Of a stretch of 64,000 bases of DNA, positions 20,462 to 31,689 are shown piece after piece; position 1 is the first letter of the stretch, and the number at the start of each line of letters is the position of its first letter. A program made the position numbers and the translations under genes. Below the pieces are notes generated by a model. The model saw only the letters and a program-made list of their open reading frames with translations. It was not told the origin of the DNA and did no database searches. The stretch is from Mycobacteroides sp. LB1 (GTDB lineage Bacteria; Actinomycetota; Actinomycetes; Mycobacteriales; Mycobacteriaceae), in NCBI RefSeq assembly GCF_013449725.1, contig NZ_JACCFF010000001.1:62001-126000 (forward strand). Direction: 5' to 3'.

Positions 20462-21043
20462 CTACGAAGCACGCACCATATCGACGAAGAACTCGTGCAC
20501 CCGACGGTCGCCGGTCACCTCGGGGTGGAACGCCGTCGCCAGTGCGCTCCCCTGCCGGACCGCGACCGGATGCCCCTGCGCACTGGCCAGCACCTCGACG
20601 TCCTCGCCGACACGCTCGACCCACGGCGCCCTGATGAATACCGCGTGCAGCTCACTGTCGAGCCCGATGAAATCCAGGTCGCCCTCGAAGGAGTCGACCT
20701 GACGGCCGAAGGCATTGCGCCGCACCGTCATATCGATGGCGCCGAGTGCCACCGCATCCGGACGGGTATCGAGTATTTCGCTGGCCAGCAGGATCATGCC
20801 GGCGCACGAACCGTAGACCGGCAGGCCTTCGCGTAGGCGCTCCGTGAGCGGGTCCAACAGTTCGAACACACGCAGCAGGTTGCTCATCGTGGTCGACTCA
20901 CCACCGGGGATCACCAGCGCGTCCACCTTGGCGAGCTCCTCGGGACGGCGCACGCTCGCCACGTCGGCACCCGAATCTCTCAGGGCAGCAACATGTTCCC
21001 TGACATCACCCTGCAATGCCAGCACGCCGACGAGCGGGCTCAC
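20462..21043 (-). CDS. pdxT: Pyridoxal 5'-phosphate synthase glutaminase subunit
   Basis: 193 residues. Class I glutaminase: oxyanion strand [14 protein letters not shown], nucleophile Cys in [11 protein letters not shown], and the His-Glu pair in FHPEVTGD near the C-terminus. Supplies ammonia to PdxS for vitamin B6 synthesis. GTG start overlapping the tesB stop by 4 bases (GTGA). Corresponds to Rv2604c. Confidence 0.97.
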   Translation of the reverse strand: MSPLVGVLALQGDVREHVAALRDSGADVASVRRPEELAKVDALVIPGGESTTMSNLLRVFELLDPLTERLREGLPVYGSCAGMILLASEILDTRPDAVALGAIDMTVRRNAFGRQVDSFEGDLDFIGLDSELHAVFIRAPWVERVGEDVEVLASAQGHPVAVRQGSALATAFHPEVTGDRRVHEFFVDMVRAS

Positions 21044-21894
21044 GCCATGTTCCCCTTGGCAATCGACGCCTCATCCGGGTTCCGTTCGTACCGGGTGAGA
21101 CCCTCCTGCACCACCGCCGCGACCATTCGGCCCTCGCGGTCGAAGATCCGGCCCTGGGTCAGCGCGCGTCCGTAGCCGGCAGACGGCGATGTCTCGTCGT
21201 ACAGCAGCCACTCGTCGGCGCGGAACGGTCGCAGGAACCACAGCGCGTGGTCAAGGGATGCCGTCTGCAGCACCGCATCCCGGTGCGGCACTTTGGAAGA
21301 GCTCAGCAGGGTCAGGTCGCTCATATAGGCCAGCGCACAGATATGCAGCACCGGATCATCGGGGAGGTGCTTACGGCAGCGGAACCATACGCGCTGCTGC
21401 GCGGCAAGCCGTGGATTCCGATCCATCAGCTCATCGGGAACGATCCGGATATCCCATTCGGCGAACTGCCGGAACAGATCACTACTGAACGACTCCTCCG
21501 CATCCTGCACATCCGGCAGGTCCTCGGGTGCCGGCACCGGTGGCATCAGATCCTGATGCTCGATGCCGCTATCCAGGGTCTGGAAGGAAGCGGACATGCT
21601 GAAGATGGGCTGGCCGTCCTGGATCGCGGTGACGCGGCGAGTACAGAACGACCGTCCCTCGCGCACCCGGTCAACGAGAAACACGGTGGGCTCGTTGGGA
21701 TTTCCGGGCCGCAGGAAGTATCCGTGCAGGGAATGTACAAGGTACTCCGGCTCCACGGTGCGAACCGCCGATACCAACGACTGTCCCGCGACCTGTCCAC
21801 CGAAGGTGCGGCGCAGGCTGCTCGGGGTCACGTTGCCCCGAAAGATGTCCTTTTCGAGCTGTTCCAGCGTCAGGATCTCTTCGATATCGGCCAT
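21040..21894 (-). CDS. tesB: Acyl-CoA thioesterase II
   Basis: 284 residues, double hot-dog fold. Family blocks: [24 protein letters not shown] at the start, SMSASFQ in the first half and [18 protein letters not shown] with an [13 protein letters not shown] segment in the second, which contains the catalytic Asp/Ser/Gln set. Hydrolyses acyl-CoA thioesters. Embedded between pdxS and pdxT as in other mycobacteria, 40 bases after pdxS. Confidence 0.93.
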   Translation of the reverse strand: MADIEEILTLEQLEKDIFRGNVTPSSLRRTFGGQVAGQSLVSAVRTVEPEYLVHSLHGYFLRPGNPNEPTVFLVDRVREGRSFCTRRVTAIQDGQPIFSMSASFQTLDSGIEHQDLMPPVPAPEDLPDVQDAEESFSSDLFRQFAEWDIRIVPDELMDRNPRLAAQQRVWFRCRKHLPDDPVLHICALAYMSDLTLLSSSKVPHRDAVLQTASLDHALWFLRPFRADEWLLYDETSPSAGYGRALTQGRIFDREGRMVAAVVQEGLTRYERNPDEASIAKGNMA

Positions 21895-21934
21895 CAGCTA
21901 GCCCCGACGCTCCTCACGCAAGCGGCTCATCGCA

Positions 21935-22849
<915 letters not shown>

Positions 22850-22934
22850 CTGAGGGCTCCTGGATGTCGGGTTCTTCCATCAGTCTAATGCCGCCGCACC
22901 AGCGATTTTGCTCCGGGAGGTGCGGTGACCGGGC

Positions 22935-23957
22935 TCACCCGATCAGAATCGGTTCGCGGCGCCCACCAGCGACTACCGCATCGGCCGCCGCGGCGGCCTC
23001 ATCCAGCAGCTCTCCTAGCTGATTGGGGAACACCTGCTCCCCCGACGCCGTCAATGCGGCGATCTGCTCGGCGTCGCACCAACGGTGGCCGGTGATGTAG
23101 CGCTGCTCCAGATTGGTGCGGCCATCGGTGGCCGGCTCGAATCTCTTGGTGCGGTGCACAAAGAACAGTTCCTCGGAACGGATGGTGGTGCCGTTGAAGT
23201 CGAAGACGGCGACCCGACGCCACAGCGGCCCGACGAGCCGTCCGGAGGGCACCGTCAATCCGGTCTCCTCGACCAGCTCGCGCACCGCACCATCGGCAAG
23301 CTTCTCCCCCGACAGGGTTTGACCGCCGACCGTGAACCACCAGTGCACCGCCGGACTGGGCGCGGCCGGGTCGAAACCACGCAGCAGCAGCACCCGACCG
23401 TCCTCGTCCAACAGGATGATCCGCGCCGAGGTACGGAAGTTGGCCAGAGCAGGATCCTCGGAGCCCGCGCCTTGCAGATCAACGATCTCGAAATATGTTG
23501 GCATCGGCGCCGTTCCGCCCAGCCGCAGCCACCGCACGGGACGGCGTACACGCAACGCGAGGGTGTCACGCACTGCGTCGTTGTGGAAACGGCGCGCAAT
23601 CAGCACCCTCGTTTCGGCATCGGCGAGTTCGGCCACCAGCGCGGGCCGCAGCCGGTTTGGGTCGATGGTGGATAGTGCGGAGGCCAACTGGTTCTCCGCA
23701 TCCTCGCGCCAGTTGCGTTCAGCACGTTCGGCTTTGGCCGCCACCTTGATCAGCTGATTGTCCTTGAGCGCATCTCCCACTGCCCGCGCGACGACGGCGC
23801 GGCGCGCCAGGGCGGCATCGAGCGACTGCCAGGACAGGTCGCTGCGCACATGCAGGCGGTCGAGCCGGTTGGCCACCAGATAGGCCCACAGCAGGCCGAA
23901 GGCGAGGAAGGTCGCGATGAGGGCGATGACGATGACGGTCAACGCCGAGAAGGTCAC
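22935..23957 (-). CDS. Membrane-anchored LemA-like/Nudix hydrolase
   Basis: 340 residues. A transmembrane helix at the N-terminus (about residues 4-26) is followed by a helical LemA-like region (to about residue 100, with DLSWQSLDAALARRAVVARAV) and a C-terminal Nudix domain. The Nudix box is intact: GGQTLSGEKLADGAVRELVEET, fitting Gx5Ex7REUxEExGU. Corresponds to Rv2609c. The GTG start overlaps the pimA stop as GTGA. The nucleotide or sugar-nucleotide substrate is unknown; its place behind pimA suggests, but does not prove, a link to GDP-mannose metabolism. Confidence 0.88.
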   Translation of the reverse strand: MTFSALTVIVIALIATFLAFGLLWAYLVANRLDRLHVRSDLSWQSLDAALARRAVVARAVGDALKDNQLIKVAAKAERAERNWREDAENQLASALSTIDPNRLRPALVAELADAETRVLIARRFHNDAVRDTLALRVRRPVRWLRLGGTAPMPTYFEIVDLQGAGSEDPALANFRTSARIILLDEDGRVLLLRGFDPAAPSPAVHWWFTVGGQTLSGEKLADGAVRELVEETGLTVPSGRLVGPLWRRVAVFDFNGTTIRSEELFFVHRTKRFEPATDGRTNLEQRYITGHRWCDAEQIAALTASGEQVFPNQLGELLDEAAAAADAVVAGGRREPILIG

Positions 23958-25081
23958 CAACTGTCGACCTTCACCCGTACACCGGCAGCGGTCACGGTCT
24001 CGTAGACGAGCATGATCTGCTGCGCGACCACCGACCAGTCGTACCGCTGCACCGCTTCGGTACCGGCCGCGACAAGCTCCGCGCGACCTTCGTCGTTGCC
24101 GAGCACTTCGATGATGGCCGCCGCCAAGGCATCAGGATCGCCCGTCTGCGTCAGCCGGCCGGCCTTGCCGTCCAGTAGCACTCGCCGAAAGGCGTCGAGC
24201 GAGCTCGCGACCACCGCGGTACCCGCGGCCATCGCCTCCACCAACACGATGCCGAAGCTCTCGCCACCGATGTTGGGTGCGCAGTACACGTCGGCGCTAC
24301 GCATTGCCGAGGCCTTGGTGGCATCGTCGACCTGGCCGAGAAACCGCAGATGTTTGGCCAATGGACCTGCCTGCGAGCGCAATTCGTCCTCGTCTCCACG
24401 GCCGACGATCAAGATCTCCACATCGGAGAAGCCTGCGGTGATCTTCGGTAGCGCCCCCATCAGCACGTCCATACCCTTGCGCGACTCGTCGTAGCGGCCC
24501 AGGAACAACACCGTCTTACCCGCTCGCGGGTAGCCCTCGAGCATCGGCGCCCCGGAGAAGGATCGGACATCGACGCCATTGGGTATCTCGACCGCGTCGG
24601 AACCTAGTGCCTCCATCTGCCAGCGCCGTGCCAGCTCGGAGACGGCGATCCGGCCGACGATCTTCTCATGCCAGGGACGCAGCACGGCCTGAAAGACGCT
24701 CAGCGTCAACGACTTCGTGGTCGATGTGTGGAAGGTCGCGACGATAGGCCCCTCGGCGACCATGAGCGCCAGCATGGACAGGCTCGGCGCATTCGGTTCA
24801 TGCAGATGCAGCACATCGAAGTCGCCATCCACGAGCCAGCGCCTGGTCTTGGCATAGGTGGCGGGACCGAAGCGCAGTCGCGCGACGGAGCCGTTGTATG
24901 GGATCGGGACGGCCTTACCGCCGGAAACCACGAATTCCGGCAGCTCCAGCTCCGATGACGATGGCGCAAGCAGGCTGACGTGATGGCCGCGATCCCGCAT
25001 GACCTCCGCCAGCTGCACCACATGCGACTGGACGCCGCCCGGTACATCAAACGAGTAGGGGCAGACCATCCCGATGCGCAC
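23954..25081 (-). CDS. pimA: Phosphatidyl-myo-inositol mannosyltransferase
   Basis: 375 residues, GT-B fold GT4 glycosyltransferase. Adds the first mannose from GDP-mannose to phosphatidylinositol at the inner face of the membrane. N-terminal RIGMVCPYSFDVPGGVQSHV with the GGV substrate loop, and the C-terminal nucleotide-binding block APNIGGESFGIVLVEAMAAGT (EX7E motif). GTG start at 25081 forms a TAGTG overlap with the patA stop; the longer upstream frame is not used. Essential in mycobacteria. Confidence 0.97.
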   Translation of the reverse strand: MRIGMVCPYSFDVPGGVQSHVVQLAEVMRDRGHHVSLLAPSSSELELPEFVVSGGKAVPIPYNGSVARLRFGPATYAKTRRWLVDGDFDVLHLHEPNAPSLSMLALMVAEGPIVATFHTSTTKSLTLSVFQAVLRPWHEKIVGRIAVSELARRWQMEALGSDAVEIPNGVDVRSFSGAPMLEGYPRAGKTVLFLGRYDESRKGMDVLMGALPKITAGFSDVEILIVGRGDEDELRSQAGPLAKHLRFLGQVDDATKASAMRSADVYCAPNIGGESFGIVLVEAMAAGTAVVASSLDAFRRVLLDGKAGRLTQTGDPDALAAAIIEVLGNDEGRAELVAAGTEAVQRYDWSVVAQQIMLVYETVTAAGVRVKVDSW

Positions 25082-26061
25082 TACGCCTGCCCACCGACCG
25101 GATCCGTTTCCCGTGTGGGCTCCGACTCCTCCGTAGGGGTGGGCTGGGCCGCGGCGGCGCGCAGCTTGGTGCGACGGTCCTCCGAGAGGTCCTCGAGCCA
25201 CAACGGTTGGAACATGTGCCAATCCGCGGGGCGCTCAGCGATATTGGCGGCGAACACATCGGCCATCGCCTGGGTGACCACCGCGACGTCCCCCGATGAG
25301 GTGTCAATAGGCGAATGAATCCTCACGCCCCATTGACCATGTGGGTCGAACCAGCAGTGCGCCGGAAGCAGATCCGCACCGGTGTCGATTGCCAGGCGTG
25401 CCGGGCCCGCAGGCATCCGGGCTTCAGCGCCGAAGAAGTCGACAGAGACACCGCTGCGGCTCAGGTCGCGATCGGCCATCAGACAGACGACCCGGTTCTC
25501 CCGCAATCGCTGGACGAGCAGCTCATACGGCCCGGACTGGTCACCGGTGAGCGGCAGCACCTCGAAGCCAAGGGTTTCCCGGTAATCAAGGAAACGTCGG
25601 TACAGCGATTCAGGCTTGAGACGCTCGGCCACCGTGGTGAAGGTGCCGTAGGTCTGGGCCAGCCAAACACCCGCCATGTCCCAGTTGCCGCTGTGCGGCA
25701 GCGCGATCACCGTTCCCTTACCGCGGTCCTGGGATGCCTCGATGTTCCGACGCCCGAAGGCGCCGCTGTCCAAACGGCCGGCAAGACGTTCCATGTTCTG
25801 TGAGGGCAGCCGGAACGCTTCACGCCAGTACCGGGCGTAGGACCGCACAGCGTCAAGCATCAGCCGATCGGGCACCTCGCGGGGATGCACCCCTAGTACC
25901 CGGGCGAGATTCTTGCGGAGCTGCTCGGGACCACCATCGCGCGCGCCGACCGTCGCTCCGAGATCGAATATGGCACGGGCGATCGGATCTGGTGTTACCT
26001 GTGTCAGTTTCCAGCCGGCGGCGTATCCCCAATCGGCGGCCCGTTCACCCCAGACGCTCAT
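25081..26061 (-). CDS. patA: Phosphatidylinositol mannoside acyltransferase (PatA)
   Basis: 326 residues from ATG at 26061, which overlaps the pgsA stop (ATGA). LpxL/HtrB-like acyltransferase with the catalytic HX4D motif HSGNWDMA at about residue 126 and a later ADRDLSRSGVSVDFFG block. Transfers palmitoyl to the mannose of PIM1/PIM2. Corresponds to Rv2611c. A 30-residue Glu/Thr/Pro-rich tail follows the catalytic domain. A larger open frame continues upstream through pgsA but is spurious. Confidence 0.94.
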   Translation of the reverse strand: MSVWGERAADWGYAAGWKLTQVTPDPIARAIFDLGATVGARDGGPEQLRKNLARVLGVHPREVPDRLMLDAVRSYARYWREAFRLPSQNMERLAGRLDSGAFGRRNIEASQDRGKGTVIALPHSGNWDMAGVWLAQTYGTFTTVAERLKPESLYRRFLDYRETLGFEVLPLTGDQSGPYELLVQRLRENRVVCLMADRDLSRSGVSVDFFGAEARMPAGPARLAIDTGADLLPAHCWFDPHGQWGVRIHSPIDTSSGDVAVVTQAMADVFAANIAERPADWHMFQPLWLEDLSEDRRTKLRAAAAQPTPTEESEPTRETDPVGGQA

Positions 26062-26720
26062 GACTGACTCGACTCCGCGGTGTCCTGGCCGCCATCGGGG
26101 TTGGGCAGCGCGTCCAGAGCACCGGCAGATGTGCGCACCGCGTGCATCCGTTGCGCCACGGTCACCAGGCTCCCGACCGCCAGCGCCCACATCGCCACAT
26201 GCAATGGCCAGTGCACCCCGAGGCCTCCGCTGAAGGTCGCTCCGAGGAGCACGATGATGAGCCGTTCGGGGCGTTCGATCAGCCCGCCGTCGGCACGCAA
26301 TCCGGACGCCTCGGCCCGGGCCTTCACATACGAGATCACCTGCGAGGTGATCATGCAGATCAGCGTAGCGACCACCAAAGACGTTGATCCCCAACCGAAT
26401 GCGGCCCACCAGAGCAGACCGGCGAACACCGCACCATCGGCGACCCGATCGCATGTCGCGTCGAGCACCGCACCGAACCGGGTGCCGCCGCCACGGGCGC
26501 GCGCCATCGCCCCGTCGAGCATGTCGAACATCGTGAACAGCGCCACCGCAATGCCACCCCAGAACAGGTGGCCCGTCGGGAACAGGGTGAGTGCCGCGAC
26601 GACCGACGCCGCGGTTCCGAAGATGGTGACGGTGTCGGGGGTGAATCCGGCGCGCAGTACCGCATTGGCCAGCGGTTTCGTGATCTTGGCGAATGTCTCC
26701 CGGGATAGGAAGCCGCTCAT
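26058..26720 (-). CDS. pgsA: Phosphatidylinositol phosphate synthase
   Basis: 220 residues, multi-pass CDP-alcohol phosphatidyltransferase. The signature D-G-x2-A-R-x8-G-x3-D-x3-D is complete in DGAMARARGGGTRFGAVLDA followed by TCDR. Joins CDP-diacylglycerol to inositol 3-phosphate (the mycobacterial route to phosphatidylinositol). Corresponds to PgsA1, Rv2612c. Overlaps the HIT gene by 4 bases (ATGA). Confidence 0.95.
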   Translation of the reverse strand: MSGFLSRETFAKITKPLANAVLRAGFTPDTVTIFGTAASVVAALTLFPTGHLFWGGIAVALFTMFDMLDGAMARARGGGTRFGAVLDATCDRVADGAVFAGLLWWAAFGWGSTSLVVATLICMITSQVISYVKARAEASGLRADGGLIERPERLIIVLLGATFSGGLGVHWPLHVAMWALAVGSLVTVAQRMHAVRTSAGALDALPNPDGGQDTAESSQS

Positions 26721-27265
26721 GGCAATTGCTCCCAGGCGGTGGCGAGCAGTTTGCGGGTGTCCCGTAGCAGCTGCGGCAGCACCTTGGAATCGCCGATGAT
26801 GGTGATGAAGTTGGCGTCGCCGCCCCAGCGCGGCACCACATGCTGATGCAAGTGCTCGGCCAGTGATCCACCCGCGGCGGTGCCCAGGTTAAGTCCCACG
26901 TTGAAGCCGTGTGGTCGGGAGACCTTCTTGATCACCCGAATCGCCTTCTGGGTGAACGCCATCAGTTCCCGGCTCTCGTCCTCGGTGAGGTCTTCGAGCT
27001 CCGCGACCTGCCGGTACGGCACCACCATGAGATGCCCCGGGTTGTACGGGTACAGGTTCAGCACGGCGTATACATGGTCGCCGCGCGCCACCACCAGTCC
27101 GTCTTCGTCGGCCATCTCAGGAATGTCGGTGAACGGAGCGGACTCTGCCCCGCTCGATTTCACTGCCTCGACGAGGTAGGTCATCCGGTGCGGGGTCCAC
27201 AGCCGCTGCAAGTGATCGGGGTCGCCCACTCCCCGGTCGGTGATGGTCGAGTCCTCGTCAGTCAC
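26717..27265 (-). CDS. HIT-domain AP4A phosphorylase-like protein
   Basis: 182 residues. The histidine triad is intact in [15 protein letters not shown] (HxHxH), with the upstream [17 protein letters not shown] block. Corresponds to Rv2613c, reported as a diadenosine tetraphosphate phosphorylase. Starts 8 bases inside the end of thrS, so it is coupled to the tRNA synthetase; AP4A is a by-product of aminoacyl-tRNA synthetases, which makes the pairing sensible. Confidence 0.92.
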   Translation of the reverse strand: MTDEDSTITDRGVGDPDHLQRLWTPHRMTYLVEAVKSSGAESAPFTDIPEMADEDGLVVARGDHVYAVLNLYPYNPGHLMVVPYRQVAELEDLTEDESRELMAFTQKAIRVIKKVSRPHGFNVGLNLGTAAGGSLAEHLHQHVVPRWGGDANFITIIGDSKVLPQLLRDTRKLLATAWEQLP

Positions 27266-29312
27266 GGGTCCCCAACTTCATGAGCTCGGCTGTCGGCGAC
27301 ACATTCTCGCGTCTGCCTACCCAGTCGATGATCGCGGCGACGGCCTCCTCGCGGGGCACACCGTTGACCTGGGTGCGGTCACGGAAACGGAAGCTGACAG
27401 CGCCCGCCTCCACGTCGCGGTCACCGGCCAACAGCAGGAACGGCACCCGCTGGTTGGTGTGGTTGACGATCTTCTTGTTCATGCGGTCATCGCTGGTGTC
27501 GACCTCGGCACGGATGCCCTGGGATTTGAGCTGGGAGACAATGTCGTTCAGATACACAGCGTGGGCATCGGCGATCGGGATGCCCACCGCCTGCACCGGC
27601 GACAGCCAGGCCGGGAAGGCGCCCGCGTAGTGCTCGGTGAGCACACCGAAGAACCGTTCGATCGACCCGAACAGTGCGCGGTGGATGAGCACCGGACGCT
27701 GGCGGGTGCCGTCCGCGGCGGAGTATTGGAGATCGAACCGTTCGGGCATGTTGAAGTCGAGCTGAATCGTGGACATCTGCCAGGACCGGCCCAGTGCGTC
27801 CTTGGCCTGCACCGAGATCTTGGGGCCGTAGAAAGCGGCGCCGCCCGGGTCCGGGACCAGCTGAAGGCCGGAGTCGCGCGCCACCTGCTCCAGGGTTCTG
27901 GTGGCCTCTTCCCAGTCTTCGTCGCTGCCAACGAATTTCGTCTCGTCCTTGGTGGAAAGCTCCAGATAGAAATCGTCGAGCCCGTAGTCGGACAGCAGAT
28001 CGAGCACGAACCGCAGCAGTGAGGTCAGTTCCTCGTGCATCTGCTCGCGGGTGGTGTAGATATGCGCGTCGTCCTGCGTCATACCGCGCACCCGGGTCAG
28101 ACCATGCACCACGCCCGACTTCTCATATCGGTACACCGAACCGAATTCGAAGAGCCGCAACGGCAGTTCACGGTACGAGCGGCCCCGCGCCCGGTAGATC
28201 AGGTGATGCATGGGGCAGTTCATGGGCTTGAGGTAGTAGTTCTGCCCCGGCTTGCGCACGGTGCCGTCCTCGTTGAGCTCGGCATCGATGTGCATCGGGG
28301 GGAACATGCCGTCGGAGTACCAATCCAGGTGCCCGGAGGTCTGATACAGGTTTTCCTTGGTGATGTGCGGGGTGTTGACGAACTCGTACCCGGCGGCGGA
28401 GTGCTTGGCGCGCGAGTAGTCCTCCAACTCCTTGCGGATGATGCCACCCTTGGGGTGGAAAACCGGGAGACCGGAACCGATTTCGTCGGGGAAGCTGAAC
28501 AGGTCGAGCTCTACGCCGAGCTTGCGGTGGTCGCGTCGCAGCGCCTCTTCCAGCAGTTCGAGGTGCTTGTCGAGGGCTTCTTGGGACTCCCAAGCGGTGC
28601 CGTAGACGCGCTGCATGCTCGCGTTGGCCTGGTTTCCGCGCCAGTAGGCGGCCGAGCTACGGGTAAGCCGGAACGCCGGGATGTGTTTAGTGGTGGGAAT
28701 GTGCGGGCCACGACACAGGTCGAACCATTCCCGTTCCCCGGTACGTGGATTCAGGTTGTCGTAGGCCGACAGTTCGTCGCCGCCGACCTCCATGACCTCC
28801 GGATCGTCGGCGCCGGACTTGTCCGAAACCAGCTCCAGTTTGAACGGCTCACTCGCCAGCTCGGCCTGAGCCTCTTCGACCGAATCGTAGACACGGCGCG
28901 AAAAACGTTGTCCCTCTTTGATGATCTGCTTCATCTTCTTTTCGAGGGCGGTCAGATCCTCGGGAGTGAAGGCGTGATCGATCCCGAAGTCGTAGTAGAA
29001 GCCATCGGTGATCGGCGGGCCGATACCGAGCTTGGCGGCCGGGAAGAGGTCTTGCACGGCCTGCGCCAGCACGTGGGCGGCCGAGTGTCGGATGACGCTG
29101 CGTCCGTCCTCGGTGTTGGCCGCGACCGGCTCTACCTCGGTGTCGACCTCCGGGGTCCACGACAGATCCTTCAGGTTCCCGTCGACGCGCACGACAACCA
29201 CGGCGTCCTCACCCTTACCGGGCAGGCCCGCCTCGCGCACCGCGGTGCCCGCCGTCGTCCCGGCCGGCACCCGGATCGGGGCCACAAGGGAAGACGGGTT
29301 GGGCGCAGTCAT
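27258..29312 (-). CDS. thrS: Threonyl-tRNA synthetase
   Basis: 684 residues from the ATG at 29312, which has GGAG eight bases upstream; ATG at 29354 (698 residues) is an alternative with a poor ribosome binding site. Domains in order: TGS-like N1 (about 1-65), editing domain with [12 protein letters not shown] and zinc-ligand type residues, class II catalytic core with [19 protein letters not shown] (zinc Cys/His) and motif 3 near [13 protein letters not shown], then the anticodon-binding domain. First gene of thrS-HIT-pgsA-patA-pimA-Nudix. Confidence 0.98.
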   Translation of the reverse strand: MTAPNPSSLVAPIRVPAGTTAGTAVREAGLPGKGEDAVVVVRVDGNLKDLSWTPEVDTEVEPVAANTEDGRSVIRHSAAHVLAQAVQDLFPAAKLGIGPPITDGFYYDFGIDHAFTPEDLTALEKKMKQIIKEGQRFSRRVYDSVEEAQAELASEPFKLELVSDKSGADDPEVMEVGGDELSAYDNLNPRTGEREWFDLCRGPHIPTTKHIPAFRLTRSSAAYWRGNQANASMQRVYGTAWESQEALDKHLELLEEALRRDHRKLGVELDLFSFPDEIGSGLPVFHPKGGIIRKELEDYSRAKHSAAGYEFVNTPHITKENLYQTSGHLDWYSDGMFPPMHIDAELNEDGTVRKPGQNYYLKPMNCPMHHLIYRARGRSYRELPLRLFEFGSVYRYEKSGVVHGLTRVRGMTQDDAHIYTTREQMHEELTSLLRFVLDLLSDYGLDDFYLELSTKDETKFVGSDEDWEEATRTLEQVARDSGLQLVPDPGGAAFYGPKISVQAKDALGRSWQMSTIQLDFNMPERFDLQYSAADGTRQRPVLIHRALFGSIERFFGVLTEHYAGAFPAWLSPVQAVGIPIADAHAVYLNDIVSQLKSQGIRAEVDTSDDRMNKKIVNHTNQRVPFLLLAGDRDVEAGAVSFRFRDRTQVNGVPREEAVAAIIDWVGRRENVSPTAELMKLGTRD

Positions 29313-29403
29313 CAGCAGTTCTCCATCGTCAGAGGCGGGGGTTTGCGAACTCATGCTATCGGTCCACACCAGCGCCTTCCCAGCCTGATGGCGGTCGCTG
29401 CAC

Positions 29404-30447
29404 TCAGGCCGACCGCATCCGGAAGGTGTTCCGATACGCCAGCGGGGGGACACCAGTGAGCCGGCGGAACTGCTCCCGGAAATTCGCAGGTGAACCGAAC
29501 CCCACCTCGCGCCCGATCCACTCCACCGGATCCGCGGAACTTTCCAACATCTGCTGGGCGTGACGGACCCGCACCCCTGTCAGCCATTGCATGGGCGTCT
29601 GGCCCGTTTCAGCGCGAAACCGCCGGTTGAGGCTACGCACGCTGGTGGACGCCCGCGCCGCGAGGTCCTCCAGGGACAGCTCGCGATGGGCGTTGTGCTC
29701 GATCCACGCCAGAATCTCGCCAAGACCTGCCTCGGCACGCTGACGGTTTCTGATGACGTACTGCGCCTGACCGCCGTCGCGGTGCAGCGGCGCCACTGCT
29801 ACTCGCGCCGCCGCGGAGGCGACCGCCGTGCCGTGATCGCACGCGACGATGTGCAGGCACAGATCGATACCGGCCGAGGCACCGGCGGAGGTGAGCACCT
29901 GCCCCTCGTCGACGTACAGCACGTCGGCATCCAGGCGTACCGCCGGGTACATCTCCCGGAACAGGTCCGCGGCCATCCAGTGGGTGGTGGCCCGCTTGCC
30001 GTCCAGGATCCCGGCCTCGGCGAGGGTGAACGCCCCCGCGCAAATGGAAACGATCCGCACGCCGCGCGCGTATGCGGCCTGCAATGCCTCGATGACACCA
30101 TCGGGGACGGGTGCGGTCACGTCGTTGCGGGCCGGGACCACGATCGTGTCCGCCTCCGAAAGGGCCTCAAGCCCAAGGTCTGTCGCAATGCCGAACGGCC
30201 CGGCAGAGACGACCGGTTCGGTGCCGCACACCCGCACGCGGTAGGGCCGGCTGCCGTCGGCCAGGTGCACGCGCCGGAACACCTCAACCGCGGTGGCGAG
30301 ATCGAATCCGATGGTTTCGGGAAGGGCAAGAACGACGACGGAGTGAGGCTTGTCCGAACGACCCGACAGCACGGAGTGAGGCTTGTCCGAACGACCCGAC
30401 AGCACGGAGTGAGGCTTGTCCGAACGACCCGACGACACGGTGTGCAT
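29404..30447 (-). CDS. GlxA-type AraC family regulator with DJ-1/PfpI domain
   Basis: 347 residues from the ATG at 30447. Residues 1-36 are three copies of an 11-residue unit with [12 protein letters not shown]-1/PfpI domain follows (about 37-220) with the nucleophile-elbow-like [15 protein letters not shown], then two AraC helix-turn-helix motifs, the second in [19 protein letters not shown]. GlxA-type proteins sense a small ligand and activate transcription. It is divergent from the DJ-1 family gene at 30532, a likely target. The N-terminal repeat is not part of the family; the normal family start is close to [14 protein letters not shown]. Confidence 0.88.
   Translation of the reverse strand: MHTVSSGRSDKPHSVLSGRSDKPHSVLSGRSDKPHSVVVLALPETIGFDLATAVEVFRRVHLADGSRPYRVRVCGTEPVVSAGPFGIATDLGLEALSEADTIVVPARNDVTAPVPDGVIEALQAAYARGVRIVSICAGAFTLAEAGILDGKRATTHWMAADLFREMYPAVRLDADVLYVDEGQVLTSAGASAGIDLCLHIVACDHGTAVASAAARVAVAPLHRDGGQAQYVIRNRQRAEAGLGEILAWIEHNAHRELSLEDLAARASTSVRSLNRRFRAETGQTPMQWLTGVRVRHAQQMLESSADPVEWIGREVGFGSPANFREQFRRLTGVPPLAYRNTFRMRSA
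30346..30444 (-). repeat. Three tandem 33-bp units inside the GlxA-type gene
   Basis: Units at 30412-30444, 30379-30411 and 30346-30378. The latter two are identical over 33 bases; the first differs at a few positions near its 5' end. A fourth partial copy (CACTCCGT) follows. The length is a multiple of three, so the frame is kept. Each unit encodes [11 protein letters not shown] ([11 protein letters not shown] in the first). Confidence 0.95.
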
Positions 30448-30531
30448 GCGGCCAGCGTAAACCTCGATTGGCAATATCTCGTCGGCTGCTGACTATCTGG
30501 CCACTTCTGCTCGGGTGACCTCTCATCGACC

Positions 30532-31278
30532 ATGGCAGTCATGCAGATAGCGATTCTGGCGTACCCGGGGATGACGACACTCGATGCGATCGGTCCGTTT
30601 GAAGTGCTCAGGGGGTTACCCGATGCCGAGTTTCGATTCGTCTGGCATGAGCCGGGCCCGATAGTGACCGACAGCGGGGTGCTGGTGCTCGGGGCGACGC
30701 ATTCATTCGAGGAAACGCAGACACCCGACATCGTCCTGGTTGGGGGTTCGATACCGGCCACCATGACCACGGCCGCGGATGAGGGCGTGCTGAACTGGCT
30801 CCGGAACGTGCACCGGACCACGCAGTGGACGGCGTCGGTATGCAGCGGGTCGCTCATCCTTGGTGCGGCCGGGATTCTGCAGGGTAAGGACGCCACCTGT
30901 CACTGGGCCGGGCAACGGATGCTCACCACCTTCGGCGCGAATCCCCGCCGGGACAAACGAATCGTGCGAGACGGCAAGGTGATCACCGCCGCCGGCGTCT
31001 CGGCAGGACTCGACCTCGGATTATGGCTCGTCGGCGAGATCGCCGGGCGATCGCGCGCCGAGGCCACACAACTCTGCATCGAGTACGACCCGCAGCCTCC
31101 GTTCGACACCGGCCATTTCAGCAAGGCCTCCACACGCAACAAGGCCGACGCGGTTCGAATGATGAAGGAGATGATCTCGACGCGCGAGGTCGGTTCGGAG
31201 TTTGTGGCGGGTTCAAAAGTGTTGTGGACAAATGTTATCGATCGCGTGCGGGGACGACGATCAGCCGCCAAGTCCTAG
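30532..31278 (+). CDS. DJ-1/PfpI family protein
   Basis: 248 residues. The fold is a class I glutaminase-like DJ-1/PfpI domain, with nucleophile Cys in ASVCSGSLILGAAGIL and the conserved Glu-type strand near LDAIGPFEVLRG; the later HWAGQRMLTTFGA block is typical of the isonitrile hydratase/ThiJ subgroup. It lacks the AraC DNA-binding domain present in its divergent neighbour. Catalytic role unknown; chaperone, deglycase or isonitrile hydratase activities occur in the family. ATG at 30532, with ATG at 30541 possible. Ends 18 bases inside the convergent TIGR02611 gene. Confidence 0.85.
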   Translation: MAVMQIAILAYPGMTTLDAIGPFEVLRGLPDAEFRFVWHEPGPIVTDSGVLVLGATHSFEETQTPDIVLVGGSIPATMTTAADEGVLNWLRNVHRTTQWTASVCSGSLILGAAGILQGKDATCHWAGQRMLTTFGANPRRDKRIVRDGKVITAAGVSAGLDLGLWLVGEIAGRSRAEATQLCIEYDPQPPFDTGHFSKASTRNKADAVRMMKEMISTREVGSEFVAGSKVLWTNVIDRVRGRRSAAKS

Positions 31279-31689
31279 CGGGCTCTTCAGCCACGGCGTC
31301 TCGATCCCGACCAGTGCAGCAACCCAGCCGACCGCGCCCAGCACCCATAGCGTGGCCACGACCACGGCTGCGGTGAAGAGCACCCCGATCCCCCGCACCC
31401 AGTGCGGCTGGGTGGAGAACCAGGCCATGAATCTGTCATACCGGGCCCTGACGGCGTGCAGAACCTTGCCTGCCCAGGAGAATTCGGTAGCAAGGATCGC
31501 CAGACCGAGGAACACGATCGCCCAGCCGGGTCCCGGATACGGGATGGTGATGATGCCCACAACGAGTACGGCCAGGCCCACGACGGCGACCACCATGCGA
31601 TACGCGATGTCCAGCGCGGGCCGATCCCGCACCCGGTCGCGCCAACGAGCCCACCTGCGGGTGGCCCGACGCCAGGCGTTTTCGGTCAC
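31261..31689 (-). CDS. TIGR02611 (PGPGW) family membrane protein
   Basis: 142 residues, three hydrophobic segments. The YPGPGWAIVFLGLAILATEF segment carries the PGPGW motif that names the family, an actinobacterial small membrane protein of unknown function. GTG start overlapping the stop of the PaaI-type thioesterase gene by 4 bases, so the two are cotranscribed. Confidence 0.82.
   Translation of the reverse strand: MTENAWRRATRRWARWRDRVRDRPALDIAYRMVVAVVGLAVLVVGIITIPYPGPGWAIVFLGLAILATEFSWAGKVLHAVRARYDRFMAWFSTQPHWVRGIGVLFTAAVVVATLWVLGAVGWVAALVGIETPWLKSPLGLGG

Noticed and set aside
25081..26871. A 596-codon frame that would join patA to sequence upstream
   Set aside because: Its first half runs in a wrong frame through pgsA; the acyltransferase N-terminus and ATGA overlap set the start at 26061.
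28035..29459. A 474-codon open frame opposite thrS
   Set aside because: thrS carries all class II synthetase motifs; the opposite frame has low-complexity composition and no motif.
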